NCBI GenBank assembly: GCA_964655485.1
Contig: CAZZMS010000090.1
Coordinates: 3,589 to 67,588, forward strand
Length of the DNA stretch: 64,000 nucleotides
From: JANWYU01 sp964655485
GTDB taxonomy: Bacteria > Bdellovibrionota > Bdellovibrionia > Bdellovibrionales > Bdellovibrionaceae
Direction of reading: 5' to 3'
Shown here: positions 17,054 to 26,489 of the stretch, one piece after another
How the letters are laid out: every line of letters starts with the position of its first letter
Position numbering within the stretch: the stretch's first letter is position 1
Translations under genes and position numbers: made by a program
The notes under the pieces: generated by a model
Databases searched by the model: none
Seen by the model: only the letters and a program-made list of their open reading frames with translations
Told to the model about the DNA's origin: nothing

Positions 17054-20000
17054 TTACTTGGCTAAAGCCATAGGAATTTGCGATTTCCATGCGGTCCCGA
17101 AGTAAATATCGTAACTGTTGCAACCTTGAGCGGGGCAAGTGCTGGGTCCGTAGAACTTAGCCTGGTAACGGATTTGGTTACCATTGTTCCATTGTTTGCT
17201 GGCAGGAAGTTCATCGTATTTGACAGAGATACGAGTGACATGAGCTTGGCTCAATGAAACTAACTCGTCTTTCTCACTCACGCCATTATGATTGCGATCG
17301 AACCAAACTATGAGGCGAGAGAAAATAGGATCTTTTTCATTAATTTCTCCATCTCGGTTTTCATCGTATTGAGCCAAAGCAGCATACCCGTTCGGTGCGT
17401 ATTCTCCGGTACGGTGGAGAGTCATGAATTCACCAAACAACTCACCACCATGATCTATTCGACTGTTACCATTCAGATCCAGGGCTAATAATCCCACGTG
17501 CTCCGTTTCTTTAATCCAGCCAATTTGCTGTTTAAAACCCAGCTGGGCGAGATCAAATTGAATCATAGACTCAGTACTCGATATAGTTTGAGGTAATCCT
17601 CGGCTTACGAAATCTAACACAACAGGTGAGTACAAGGTCATGGAGTAGGTTTGAGCTGTGCCACGGGTTTCTGCTCCTGAGTTGGCAACGTAGATGGGGG
17701 TGAGGGAAATTATGCCCTCTTGATAGGCGTATCCTCGTTGAACAGCAGGATCTAGGATGCCAGGAACTTGCGCATCAAATACGCCTTGTCTGTGGTTACC
17801 ATCAACAATCCGTCGGATGGGGAAGGAGTTACTAGCAGGGCCCCGGAAGTCAATCGTTCGGACTACAGAGGCGTTGATTGTTGATTTAAACTCAATTTTG
17901 TGCGCAGATCCCCAAATGCGGTATAGGACATTATCTTTGTGTTGTGAACCTTGACGGAAATTGAACATACACTGGTCTGACCAAATATTGTTACCCGACG
18001 TGATACCCCAGTGACCAACAAACGCATTGCCATTAGGTAAATTAGCAACACTGTTCATGGTACCAAAGCAGGTAGCATTCCCTTGGGTAACATGGCGGAC
18101 AGCTAGAAGGCGTGGAGTGAAGGGCTCCTCAATTTGATTGCGGCCAGAATTGTTGATTTGCTGGATAAGGTTGTGAATGTTCTGGTCAATATTTGCAGCC
18201 GCTTGTACGCGTTGTCTCAGTTCAGGTGATGCTAAAGGATCGGTCATGGCTAGGGCTGCCACATATCCCATCGCATCACGCAGTTGATTGATTTGATTGG
18301 CCATGGCAGCATTTTGCTGCTGTCGAGTAGCAATTTCGTTTTGTAGTTGAGTTCTTACGTTAGCTAGCCCCGTGTTCATGGCAGCCATGTTGTCACGGAA
18401 TTGGGCTAGGTAAGCTTGGAACTGATTCTGGAATCCATTTTGAATACTCAGGTCACGTTGGATCGCAATCAAATCCTCAACCTCATTATTGAGCAGAGCG
18501 TGTCTTCTTTCAGTGACTGCTAAATCCACCAAACGGTTCACAATCTCAGCTAAACGAGCGTCGGAGGTATCTCGCCCTGAGGCTGTGGACGCTAAAATGA
18601 GGGTGTGCAAGGCGCCTAATTTAGCGAACACATCTTTGGCGTCTTTGACCAAAAGACTAGCCAGTCGCTCAAGAGTAGCATTCTGACTAAGCTGTGTGCG
18701 ATGAGCAGCAAAGCGGCTATCATTCAACAACATATTGCGGGCGAACTGATCAATAGCATTCAAGCAAGCCACATTGACTTGTTGCGCAGGATCCAAGCGA
18801 TAATCAAAAATTCGCGCCAAAAGAGCTTGTTGAAAGCTATTGGATGAAACCACGCCTTGATGGTTGAAAAAGATGCTGTTGTTTTGTGCGTTACTTGAGC
18901 GAATACCACCCACGAGAGCTCGCAGATAAGCGATAGCTAGGATTTCATGAGTATCTCTTCCTACAATGTTGGTGAAAGGGGTTTGACGGACTTGCACTTG
19001 ACACTGAGGCCCTACTTGTTGCCCGAACTCGACATCATAAAAGGGGCGATTGTTTTGGTTCGGATTTAATGTTTTAAAGACCTCGGTAATAATATCGAAA
19101 CTGCTAACGGCAATACCGCGTGCAAGTAAGGTCGCCAATTCAGTATGACGATCCGCCAGTTGAGCCCTAGTGAGATCCACAGAGTAACCCATGGCAGCAG
19201 CGATGGCATTTGTTAGGAGATCTGTTTTAGCGGCTCGCTCAGCTCCAACAGCGGCAAGTTCGGCGCTACGTTGAGATAACTGGTTAGCGATTTCTTGGCC
19301 TGAAGCCGAAGCTAATCCAGCCATGCTTCTTGCGATATCCATAAAACGAGACTCCGTAGTCTGTTTCAGGCGATTGATCTGTTGATTGAGTTCTTGTTCG
19401 GTGAGTTGAAATCTTTGCGCTACGGAACGCTTTTCTTCCTCGAAATCCGCACGGAGTGAGGCAATTTGACGTGAAAGGTTTCCAGAAACTTCGTTGATGC
19501 GAGTGGCGAGAGCGACGTCGTTAAGAGCGAGAGAGTAAGTGACTCCGTATAGACCACAATGTTTCCAAGGCTCGTTAGGACAGTTGGCAGCAGAGCCATT
19601 TGAGGAGGATTGAGATTGATTTTGAATTAACCCCAAAATTTGCTGAACATTTGGGTCGGATAAACCTGTCAGACACTCAGGACGACATTGGTTACCACCG
19701 TAAATAGCTCGAGCATGAAGTTCTGATTGCTTGGCGAGATAATTAATAGCGATCTCCTGACGCATATTGAGTAGAATCTCTAGACGATCTTTACCTGACA
19801 TATTTTGCCAGTGGGAGCAATCTTGTGGGCGCGTGTGTCCTTGGCAAGCACCACAGAAAGTAGGATAACGAGCGACACATACCGAATACAGCACTTGTTC
19901 TTTGGAGCGGACGCAAGCCTCACTAACAGAAACGCCCAAGCCAGGAAGTTGGGCAACGCCGAACATTTGCGCTCCCTCCCGAATAACCATGTCTTCCTCA

Positions 20001-21046
20001 CAAGACCACGCTTGCACCATCTGTTGATAGTTTTCGTTACCCGCAGTGCGAATTTGTTGCAACTCGTTTTGAATGTTAGAGATATCACTTTCAACTCGCT
20101 GAGACAGGGAATTCAATTGTTGAGTGGTTTGTTGGAGTTGCAGGGTGAGTACGATCACAGATTCCCTCAGCTCGTTGATGCGCGTGAGGTTCGAATTAGC
20201 AATGGCCCGGACGGCGTCAATATTCAACTGTAAGTCCTCACGAGTTTCACGAATTTTGTTGAGGAGCTCTGAGCGCAATTGAGCTAAGCCTTGCTCCATA
20301 TCTCGGCGTAACGTAAGGATTTCCCTCTGTCTTGCATCGCGTTCAGCAGAGATTTGTTGGTTGAGGTCAGCGATTTGGGCCTGACGAGCACTGACTTCTT
20401 GATCAAGTCTTTGGCCTAATTGATTTAATCGCTGATCAAGTTCGGCACGAAGTTGGGGAATAATTTGCTCCCGAACCTCGCGAAGTGAGTTCTGTAGAGC
20501 ATTAACATCTTGGCGTAATTGCAGAACTTGTCTTTTGGTCTCTTCAAGATCAGCTCGAACTTCACCAATATCTGATTTCAGGATAAGAAAATTATTCAAG
20601 TCCCGAGCGCGCGCCAACAGGTCAACGAGCTCCGTGTATTTTTTCAATACTTCGGGAGAGTTGCTGGCTAATCGTTGTTGAAATAAAAGATTTCTGATCT
20701 CTGTAACGTTTTGCGAGATGGCCTCAGCGATGGAGCGGATGGCTTGGCCGATCGTGACTTGATTGGAGGAGCCCGATATGGCGCCAACACTGTTAGCCGC
20801 ACTGATTTGTGTGTCTAGCAAATGTTGGTAACGCGACAGGCTGTACGAAAGCTCTGCTTGAGTGGCCTCACCATTTTGTAGGCGTGTGAAAAGTTCATTT
20901 TCGGTAACATCCATGGCAGCAAAGGAAGACATATCCGAAGTGCCATTGATTGCCGATCGGCCACAGTTTTGGTAGCTGAACGCGAGGCCCGCGACTGTCC
21001 CAAGTAGCCCGACGGTTTTTACAGCATTTCTCAAGCTTCTTTTCAT
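17054..21046 (-). CDS. Very large coiled-coil lipoprotein with C-terminal EF-hand-like calcium motifs
   Basis: The 1330-residue protein has a signal peptide with a possible lipobox (FSYQNC, about residue 28). Long stretches of heptad-type sequence rich in Q, R, E and L follow (about 100-350, 500-620, 850-980), predicting extended coiled coils. A cysteine-rich globular segment lies at about 350-490. The C-terminal 200 residues contain two EF-hand-like calcium loops (DLNGNSRIDHGGE and DENRDGEINEKD) and a third, DRNHNGVSEKDE. No enzyme domain is seen. It may be a surface or periplasm-spanning structural or adhesive protein; function is inference. Confidence 0.7.
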   Translation of the reverse strand: MKRSLRNAVKTVGLLGTVAGLAFSYQNCGRSAINGTSDMSSFAAMDVTENELFTRLQNGEATQAELSYSLSRYQHLLDTQISAANSVGAISGSSNQVTIGQAIRSIAEAISQNVTEIRNLLFQQRLASNSPEVLKKYTELVDLLARARDLNNFLILKSDIGEVRADLEETKRQVLQLRQDVNALQNSLREVREQIIPQLRAELDQRLNQLGQRLDQEVSARQAQIADLNQQISAERDARQREILTLRRDMEQGLAQLRSELLNKIRETREDLQLNIDAVRAIANSNLTRINELRESVIVLTLQLQQTTQQLNSLSQRVESDISNIQNELQQIRTAGNENYQQMVQAWSCEEDMVIREGAQMFGVAQLPGLGVSVSEACVRSKEQVLYSVCVARYPTFCGACQGHTRPQDCSHWQNMSGKDRLEILLNMRQEIAINYLAKQSELHARAIYGGNQCRPECLTGLSDPNVQQILGLIQNQSQSSSNGSAANCPNEPWKHCGLYGVTYSLALNDVALATRINEVSGNLSRQIASLRADFEEEKRSVAQRFQLTEQELNQQINRLKQTTESRFMDIARSMAGLASASGQEIANQLSQRSAELAAVGAERAAKTDLLTNAIAAAMGYSVDLTRAQLADRHTELATLLARGIAVSSFDIITEVFKTLNPNQNNRPFYDVEFGQQVGPQCQVQVRQTPFTNIVGRDTHEILAIAYLRALVGGIRSSNAQNNSIFFNHQGVVSSNSFQQALLARIFDYRLDPAQQVNVACLNAIDQFARNMLLNDSRFAAHRTQLSQNATLERLASLLVKDAKDVFAKLGALHTLILASTASGRDTSDARLAEIVNRLVDLAVTERRHALLNNEVEDLIAIQRDLSIQNGFQNQFQAYLAQFRDNMAAMNTGLANVRTQLQNEIATRQQQNAAMANQINQLRDAMGYVAALAMTDPLASPELRQRVQAAANIDQNIHNLIQQINNSGRNQIEEPFTPRLLAVRHVTQGNATCFGTMNSVANLPNGNAFVGHWGITSGNNIWSDQCMFNFRQGSQHKDNVLYRIWGSAHKIEFKSTINASVVRTIDFRGPASNSFPIRRIVDGNHRQGVFDAQVPGILDPAVQRGYAYQEGIISLTPIYVANSGAETRGTAQTYSMTLYSPVVLDFVSRGLPQTISSTESMIQFDLAQLGFKQQIGWIKETEHVGLLALDLNGNSRIDHGGELFGEFMTLHRTGEYAPNGYAALAQYDENRDGEINEKDPIFSRLIVWFDRNHNGVSEKDELVSLSQAHVTRISVKYDELPASKQWNNGNQIRYQAKFYGPSTCPAQGCNSYDIYFGTAWKSQIPMALAK

Positions 21047-21280
21047 ACTCTCCCCCTTTTTAAGAAAGTAAAAAACTCTCCCTTGCTGTCAGATTACCAT
21101 AGCTTTTTTATCGTAATGACAGTGTGCCTAAAAGTGTCTGAGTTTTGAACAAAATGAGTGAACTGGACTCGTCCATCGTGGGGTATTGTGCGGCTTTTGT
21201 ATCAATCAAAGCCGATTTGCTCTTTGGTCTAGGTCAATAGACTTTTTGCTTAGATTGTTTTCAACTTCGCCGATGACTGT

Positions 21281-21847
21281 ATGAGGGCGAGAAGTTTTAT
21301 GTCGGCAGCGAAAGAACCCAAAAAACTTCTGAGTGTGTCGCGCGCTGAGATGGGGAAGGCGGATACATTACGCTATAACGTTAATTACTATCTCCTTCAT
21401 GAAGAGTACGATCGCGCCGTAAACGAACTGGAAAATTATAAATCGAAAGAGTTCGATCTTCCAAAGTACAAAGAGAAAATTATTCCCTACTTAAATCATG
21501 CGATGGATTTAGTTCGTGCGATACAAGCAAAAAAGAGCCTGTTTGATAACCCCTCACTCACTCGATCAAAGCTGCAAGAATTGCAGGATACCGTTCGCTC
21601 GCACTATGATGAGTTGCAAGCCATGTTTAAAAAAATGGATCAAATTCGCAATCAACTTCAAATGGAAGATGTGCGCTCGACCGTATGGGTGATCCAAGCT
21701 CTAGTTTATAGTGCAGTGGCTATCATCCTTGTCTTTCTCATCAAGGAAATGACGGAGGGCTTGGTTATGAGTTTCGATCTTGTGTGGACTCAGTGGACGA
21801 ATGACATCGTTAACGACTTTTTTGACTGGGTGGATAATAGGTTTTAA
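21281..21847 (+). CDS. Tail-anchored-like membrane protein of unknown function
   Basis: The 188-residue product is helical and charged for 135 residues (a coiled coil around 85-130), then has one strongly hydrophobic helix (about 138-158, VIQALVYSAVAIILVFLI) and a short C-terminal tail ending DWVDNRF. That topology resembles a tail-anchored protein, although the tail is about 30 residues. It sits convergent to and overlapping by 38 bases with a gene for an ArsA/Get3-like ATPase, a family that handles tail-anchored proteins in eukaryotes; any link is speculation. A second ATG at 21299 is an alternative start. Confidence 0.55.
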   Translation: MRARSFMSAAKEPKKLLSVSRAEMGKADTLRYNVNYYLLHEEYDRAVNELENYKSKEFDLPKYKEKIIPYLNHAMDLVRAIQAKKSLFDNPSLTRSKLQELQDTVRSHYDELQAMFKKMDQIRNQLQMEDVRSTVWVIQALVYSAVAIILVFLIKEMTEGLVMSFDLVWTQWTNDIVNDFFDWVDNRF

Positions 21848-22892
21848 ACCAGTCGTTTTGTAACCAGACCTTAGAAAGCTCCTGGACTTTGTCCCAATCG
21901 CTTGCGAAAGTCTGCGGAAATTCAGGAAACTCTATGACGGGTAAAGATTCCTGGAGATCTTGGATTTGATGTCTAAGCTGCCGTTGCCTTAATTCAAAAT
22001 AGCGTATCCATTGGGTTAAAACTTCTGGCGGTTCATTTGCACTTGCCATATTCTTCGGTAACCATGCGGGCCACAAGCGATTGAACAAAACGCCGCCTAA
22101 GCTATTCCCACGCGTTTGTAATTGGCGAATCAAATCTAAAGATTCGCCCACTTTGTTGGGATAGGCAGAGCTTACGAGATAGAATTGGACTTGTGCTGAG
22201 GTCATTAATTCATCATAAGCTTGCAATCGCCGGCGGAGTTGGGTTTGCCAAAACTGGAGCTGATCAAAAAAATCAGCCAGTTCTCCCATGAACTCACTGC
22301 CCGTCAGTAACTCAAGAGCTTTCAGCAAATGACGAGTTCCTAGTTGTACAAAATGACTTAAAATAGTTTTTTTGGTCGTTTCGGGGCTGGTACTGAACCA
22401 TTGGACAAAGCGCTCATCAAGCAGTCGACGTAGTTTTTGTGAGGCATTGAGGAAGTCCATGGCGTGACTTGCCGGAGGGGTATCTAAAACGATGAAGTCC
22501 CAGGTGCTTAGCTCGATTTCGCGATAGACTTTCTCCAGACTTGTAAACTCCTGAGATCCTGCAAGATCGGTGGAGAGCTTTTGATAGAGCCGATTGGCAT
22601 AAAGCCGCTTCGCCTTAGACTCATCTTTGAGGCTGCGAGCCACAAATTCATCAAAGATCCATTTACTATCAAGGAGGCTGGCCCAAAGCTCACCTTCAGA
22701 GTCCGTAGGGATCTTTTGATTTTGTCCATGTGGTCGAAGTCTCAAACTTGTTTTAAGACGTTGGGACGGATCAATGGTTACAACCAGAGTCTTGTAACCA
22801 GATCGAGCTAAGGCTAGAGCAAAGGATGCACTCAGAGATGTTTTTCCAACCCCGCCAGTACCAAGGAAAATACGCAATTGTGTGGATTTCAT
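21810..22892 (-). CDS. ArsA/Get3-like ATPase (second of a pair)
   Basis: The 360-residue product has the deviant Walker A motif GTGGVGKTSLSA near the N-terminus, an IDPSQRLKTSL segment at the switch I position, and DFIVLDTPPASHAMDFL, the Walker B/switch II region of the ArsA/Get3 family. It lacks the metal-binding cysteines of arsenite-pump ArsA and no arsB or arsR is nearby, so arsenite transport is unlikely. The start overlaps the stop of the upstream paralog by 4 bases. The two probably form a heterodimeric ATPase acting on membrane proteins or other cargo; that is inference. Confidence 0.8.
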   Translation of the reverse strand: MKSTQLRIFLGTGGVGKTSLSASFALALARSGYKTLVVTIDPSQRLKTSLRLRPHGQNQKIPTDSEGELWASLLDSKWIFDEFVARSLKDESKAKRLYANRLYQKLSTDLAGSQEFTSLEKVYREIELSTWDFIVLDTPPASHAMDFLNASQKLRRLLDERFVQWFSTSPETTKKTILSHFVQLGTRHLLKALELLTGSEFMGELADFFDQLQFWQTQLRRRLQAYDELMTSAQVQFYLVSSAYPNKVGESLDLIRQLQTRGNSLGGVLFNRLWPAWLPKNMASANEPPEVLTQWIRYFELRQRQLRHQIQDLQESLPVIEFPEFPQTFASDWDKVQELSKVWLQNDWFKTYYPPSQKSR

Positions 22893-23812
22893 ATTCTTAT
22901 AAAATAAGACTTTTCGCCACTCAGTTCCGATGGTGTGATATAAGGTTTAAGGAAATCTGTGATTTCTTCTAAATTTAAGCTAGGAATCCAAGGTAACTCG
23001 TAGAGAAAAGATCCAGATTCCCGAAGTTTTTGTGCGATTTGGATTTGCTGCTGATATTTGGCTTGCCAAGCGACACCTTGAGGGGAGTCTAAAACGTCGA
23101 TCAAGTCTCTGGGATTGGGTATCAGTTGATTTAACCACAATCTCGTTTGTTGCTTTTGTACAATGCTACCCAGATTTTCTTGAAGCTCCAAGCCCTCCTC
23201 AATCGACAACTCCTCGGGGAGGAAGACAAGATGATAGGTGGCGAGTTTAGGATTTTTGAGTACCTCCATGATCGCTAAACTTTGTTCTCTCATGGGACCA
23301 CGTTTGAAAGTTTCGGCCATGGCGAGGGGAGCTTTCATGAGCGCTAAAAAGTGCCCACTGGCAAAGGCATCTATAACGATGACGTCGTAATCAAGCTTCG
23401 GGCCAACATTCCGCGGGGGACCAGAGGTTATTTTGCCCAATATGGCCAACTCTTTTAAGCTTGGAGCGGCATCAATCAAGGCTTGAGTCAGGTCATTTTC
23501 GAAAAATAGCTTGTGTAGGGAAGGGATTTTTATCAAGTGTAAGATGTATTCACTGAGTAGGTTTTTGGCATCCCAAATAGCGATGTCCAGACCAGGTAAA
23601 AGAAGTTCGGGAGAAAAGTGAACCTTGCGGTCTAGGGCTGAAGCAAAAAAACTTAACTCTCCTAGCTCGGCTAGCAGAGTTTTCTTTCCTTGAGCCGCAA
23701 AAGACTTGGCCAAGGCGAGAGCGAGGACCGACTTGCCTACGCCGCCTTTGCCGGTAACCAAATGAATCTGAATCACCCGAGTCAGTCTGAACCGGGGTAA
23801 AAAGTCTTGCAA
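22889..23812 (-). CDS. ArsA/Get3-like ATPase (first of a pair)
   Basis: The 307-residue product carries the deviant Walker A GKGGVGKSVLALALAKSF and the Walker B region DVIVIDAFASGHFLALM, which places it in the ArsA/MinD/SIMIBI NTPase group. The switch I region (AELGELSFFASALD) is divergent from its partner, as in other paired bacterial ArsA-like genes. No cysteine metal site is present. The gene is translationally coupled to the 360-residue paralog. Bacterial pairs of this type have no established cargo. Confidence 0.8.
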   Translation of the reverse strand: MQDFLPRFRLTRVIQIHLVTGKGGVGKSVLALALAKSFAAQGKKTLLAELGELSFFASALDRKVHFSPELLLPGLDIAIWDAKNLLSEYILHLIKIPSLHKLFFENDLTQALIDAAPSLKELAILGKITSGPPRNVGPKLDYDVIVIDAFASGHFLALMKAPLAMAETFKRGPMREQSLAIMEVLKNPKLATYHLVFLPEELSIEEGLELQENLGSIVQKQQTRLWLNQLIPNPRDLIDVLDSPQGVAWQAKYQQQIQIAQKLRESGSFLYELPWIPSLNLEEITDFLKPYITPSELSGEKSYFIRI

Positions 23813-23939
23813 GGGGAAAGTTTATTTGCTTAATTGAGGGGCCATTTCGACAAGCTTGGGGCAGGGCTTTCTGTAATCTGTCGGGGAACAGTACAGCTTG
23901 TCAGTTTGAGACTCATTCGTTGGGACAAAAGGGGGTGTT

Positions 23940-25313
23940 ATGGATCCATTAAACCAATCAGCAACACAGGGTACTCAGTCGTCTTTATTCGCTGCTCAGA
24001 TCGAGAGTTTGAGCTCTGTGCGCCGTAAGATGACAATCAAAGTCGAGGCAGAAGCTGTTAATAAGGCCTTTCTCAAGGAGGCCACGAAAATTCAGGCCAA
24101 GGCGAAATTGCGTGGGTTCCGCCCGGGAAAAGCTCCCCTAGAGTTTGTGCGAAAGAACTTTGCCACAGCCATTCAGCAAGAAGCAACGAATTCTCTAGTG
24201 AGTGAGTACTTTCATCGCGCCCTTGTACAACACCAGGTGCCCATGATTGGAGAGCCTGAGTTTGAATTTAGTTGGCCTGTGGAAGGCTCTGCTTTTGAGT
24301 TTTCCGCGGAGTTCGAAGTTTATCCGGAAGTGAAAGTCCAAAAGTGGGAAGGTCTGAGCGGAGAAAGCATTGATATCAGCCTTACAGAAGCTGATGTGGA
24401 TCAGTCTTTGGAAAGGCTGCGTGAGGCTGAGGCGAAATGGGAAACGGTGGAACGACAAGCGGCCTTGGGAGACCGATTAAAAATAAACTTTGTAGGGCGA
24501 CTAGCTGATGCTGCTACTGAGGCTCGAGATCCGCGCCTGTCGGGCGAAGGTTTGGAGGTGGTACTAGGTTCTGGTCAGTTGATTGATGGTTTTGAGAATG
24601 GGTTAGTTGGTGCCCTGACTGGTGAAAAACGTGTTTTAAGCCTTAAGTTTCCTGATCCTTACACGGCCCAAGATTTAGCAGGTAAGGCGGTGACGTTTGA
24701 GGTGACTGTCACCCAAGTTGAGGCTAAAAAGCTACCGGAATTAAATGAGGAATTTGCTAAAATATTCGGTAAGTCGACTGTGGAGGAACTCAGGGAGATG
24801 CTGCGAAAAGATTTGGCTCAGCGGCTTGAAAAAGATGCTAAAAAGCATCTAGAGGACACCTTGCTCAAATCCCTCATTCAAGCGAACCCTCTAGAGGTCC
24901 CCAATCATTTTGTAAACTTGCAAAAGAAACACCTTATTGAAAACTTCAAAAAAGACTATGCGTCTTATGGTTTCACCGAGTCCCAGTGGGAAGAATATAT
25001 GGCTCGTTGGGATGAGGATTTATCTCGAATGGCAAAAGACATGGTTCACGCCGACTTATTGATCATGGCTCTGGCTAAGGAAAAAGCTTGGGTGGCCGCT
25101 GAAGAGGACTTCCAACAAAGGATGCAGCAATACGCCGATCAAACCGGTATCGACAAGGAGCGAGTGATCTCTTTCTATTCTGATCCCGAGCGCAAAGAGG
25201 GGCTCATGTCCCAATTGACGCGTGAAAAAGTTCTGACTCGCGTCAAAGAGCAGGCAAAAATCAAGACACTCAGTCGTCAGGAATGGGAAAAGCGAAGCGC
25301 TGAAAAGACTTAA
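23940..25313 (+). CDS. tig: Trigger factor
   Basis: The 457-residue product has the ribosome-binding signature GFRPGKAP (about residues 60-67), an FKBP-type prolyl isomerase domain (about 175-265, GDRLKINFVGRL...) and a long helical C-terminal chaperone domain. It binds at the ribosomal exit tunnel via L23 and shields nascent chains. The N-terminus carries about 20 extra residues before the usual start of the family (SVRRKMTIKV...). It is not followed by clpP/clpX, its usual neighbours. A very strong terminator follows. Confidence 0.95.
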   Translation: MDPLNQSATQGTQSSLFAAQIESLSSVRRKMTIKVEAEAVNKAFLKEATKIQAKAKLRGFRPGKAPLEFVRKNFATAIQQEATNSLVSEYFHRALVQHQVPMIGEPEFEFSWPVEGSAFEFSAEFEVYPEVKVQKWEGLSGESIDISLTEADVDQSLERLREAEAKWETVERQAALGDRLKINFVGRLADAATEARDPRLSGEGLEVVLGSGQLIDGFENGLVGALTGEKRVLSLKFPDPYTAQDLAGKAVTFEVTVTQVEAKKLPELNEEFAKIFGKSTVEELREMLRKDLAQRLEKDAKKHLEDTLLKSLIQANPLEVPNHFVNLQKKHLIENFKKDYASYGFTESQWEEYMARWDEDLSRMAKDMVHADLLIMALAKEKAWVAAEEDFQQRMQQYADQTGIDKERVISFYSDPERKEGLMSQLTREKVLTRVKEQAKIKTLSRQEWEKRSAEKT

Positions 25314-25353
25314 TTGTCTCGAAAATAGACCGGATCGTAGGATTGTAGATAAA

Positions 25354-25397
25354 AAATAAAAAACCCCCTAGCTGAAGTGCTTGGGGGTTTTTTATTT
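25354..25397 (+). terminator. Strong bidirectional intrinsic terminator between tig and flagellin gene
   Basis: A perfect 15-bp stem (25354-25368 with 25383-25397) has five G-C pairs at the top and A/T tracts at the base, giving a U-run on both strands. A small GC stem extends inside the loop. It serves convergent tig and the flagellin gene. Confidence 0.93.
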
Positions 25398-25428
25398 CAA
25401 GGGGTTATGTTTGTTCTCTTACTCTCTA

Positions 25429-26262
25429 CTAGCCGATAAGCTTCAGGGCCATTTGATTCGATGCATTCGCTTGAGCTAATGTAGAAGTTCCAGCTTGTAA
25501 GAGGATTTGATTTCTTACCATTTCTGAAGAAGCCATGGCCACATCCGTATCGCGAATACGAGAGTTGGCGGCACTAAGGTTTTCTTCTTGTACAGCTAAG
25601 TTATCAATCGTTGAAGTCAGGCGGTTTTGCAGAGCTCCCAAATTAGCTCGATACCCGTTGATAGTGTTTTGTGCCACATCCAAAGAGGCCAGAGCTTCCT
25701 GGGCTCCTTCCTTCGAGGTGTAGTCAAGACCATCTATTCCCAGGGCGTCCAAGGTGGCCACGTTTTCTGAGGAGTCGAAAGTGATACGATCCTCAGATTC
25801 GTTATTGAAAAGCCCCACTTGGAAGTCGAATTTGGGCGTGCTTCCATCCAAGAGGTTAGTTGTACCCCATTTTGTGGTTTGAGCGATTCGGTTGATTTCG
25901 CTTTTTAATTGTTGCACTTCCTTGTTGATAAAATCTCTTTCTGTGCCGGAAACTGTATCAGAAGCGGCTTGAATCGCCAGTTCGCGCAAGCGGGTCACCA
26001 TGTTACCAATTTCGTTGAGTCCACCCTCTGCCGTCTGAATCATGGAGATTCCATCATTGGCATTGCGGTTGGCTTGACGAGCTGAGCGAATTTGGGATTT
26101 TAAACGCTCAGAGATCGCAAGCCCGGCGGCATCGTCGGCAGCGATGTTGATTCGGGATCCACTGGCCAACTGCCCCATAGATTTATTCATCACTCGCTGA
26201 GCTCCAGCTAAGTTTCTTTGCGAGTTGATGGCGGCGATATTTGTGCTTACTCTCATTCCCAT
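25429..26262 (-). CDS. fliC: Flagellin
   Basis: The 277-residue protein has the conserved flagellin N-terminus (SGSRINIAADDAAGLAISE, ANDGISMIQTAEGGLNEI) and C-terminus (ENLSAANSRIRDTDVAMA, ending ASNQMALKLIG), with only a short variable centre. It therefore consists of D0/D1 domains with little D2/D3, as in other Bdellovibrio-type flagellins. It polymerises into the flagellar filament after type III export. AGGAGG precedes the ATG. No sigma-28 promoter was recognised with confidence. The 5' leader contains a five-codon open frame and a hairpin (separate entries). Confidence 0.97.
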   Translation of the reverse strand: MGMRVSTNIAAINSQRNLAGAQRVMNKSMGQLASGSRINIAADDAAGLAISERLKSQIRSARQANRNANDGISMIQTAEGGLNEIGNMVTRLRELAIQAASDTVSGTERDFINKEVQQLKSEINRIAQTTKWGTTNLLDGSTPKFDFQVGLFNNESEDRITFDSSENVATLDALGIDGLDYTSKEGAQEALASLDVAQNTINGYRANLGALQNRLTSTIDNLAVQEENLSAANSRIRDTDVAMASSEMVRNQILLQAGTSTLAQANASNQMALKLIG

Positions 26263-26283
26263 GTTGTCCTCCTTTTTTTGGGA

Positions 26284-26301
26284 TTAGGTTAGTTTCAGCA
26301 T
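26284..26301 (-). CDS. Five-codon upstream open frame (MLKLT) in the flagellin leader
   Basis: On the flagellin strand, ATG-CTG-AAA-CTA-ACC-TAA follows AAGGAGGTGA (26305-26314), a full-length match to the 16S anti-Shine-Dalgarno, with ideal spacing. It ends about 20 bases before the flagellin ATG. Such a strong site on so short a frame suggests a regulatory leader peptide or a ribosome standby site. Confidence 0.45.
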   Translation of the reverse strand: MLKLT

Positions 26302-26328
26302 CTGTCACCTCCTTGTTTGGATTTGCCT

Positions 26329-26350
26329 TGAGATTTTTCCATAAATCTCA
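26329..26350 (-). promoter_or_regulatory. Hairpin in the flagellin leader
   Basis: TGAGATTT and AAATCTCA form a perfect 8-bp stem around a six-base loop, about 15 bases upstream of the Shine-Dalgarno of the MLKLT open frame. It may stabilise or regulate the flagellin mRNA; inference. Confidence 0.45.
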
Positions 26351-26489
26351 GTGAATAAAATCGACGCTGTGTCAAAAAGCCAACGGTGCTTTGGTCTAAG
26401 TTGGTTAAAAATTAGTCCTTGGTTTAGCGGCTTTGGTCTGGTTACCCATAGTGAGTTGGCTTGTGGGGCCCATGCGCTACACTAAAGTT

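Noticed and set aside
21810..23812. Arsenite efflux ATPase function
   Set aside because: No metal-binding cysteines and no ars genes nearby; only the ATPase fold is supported.
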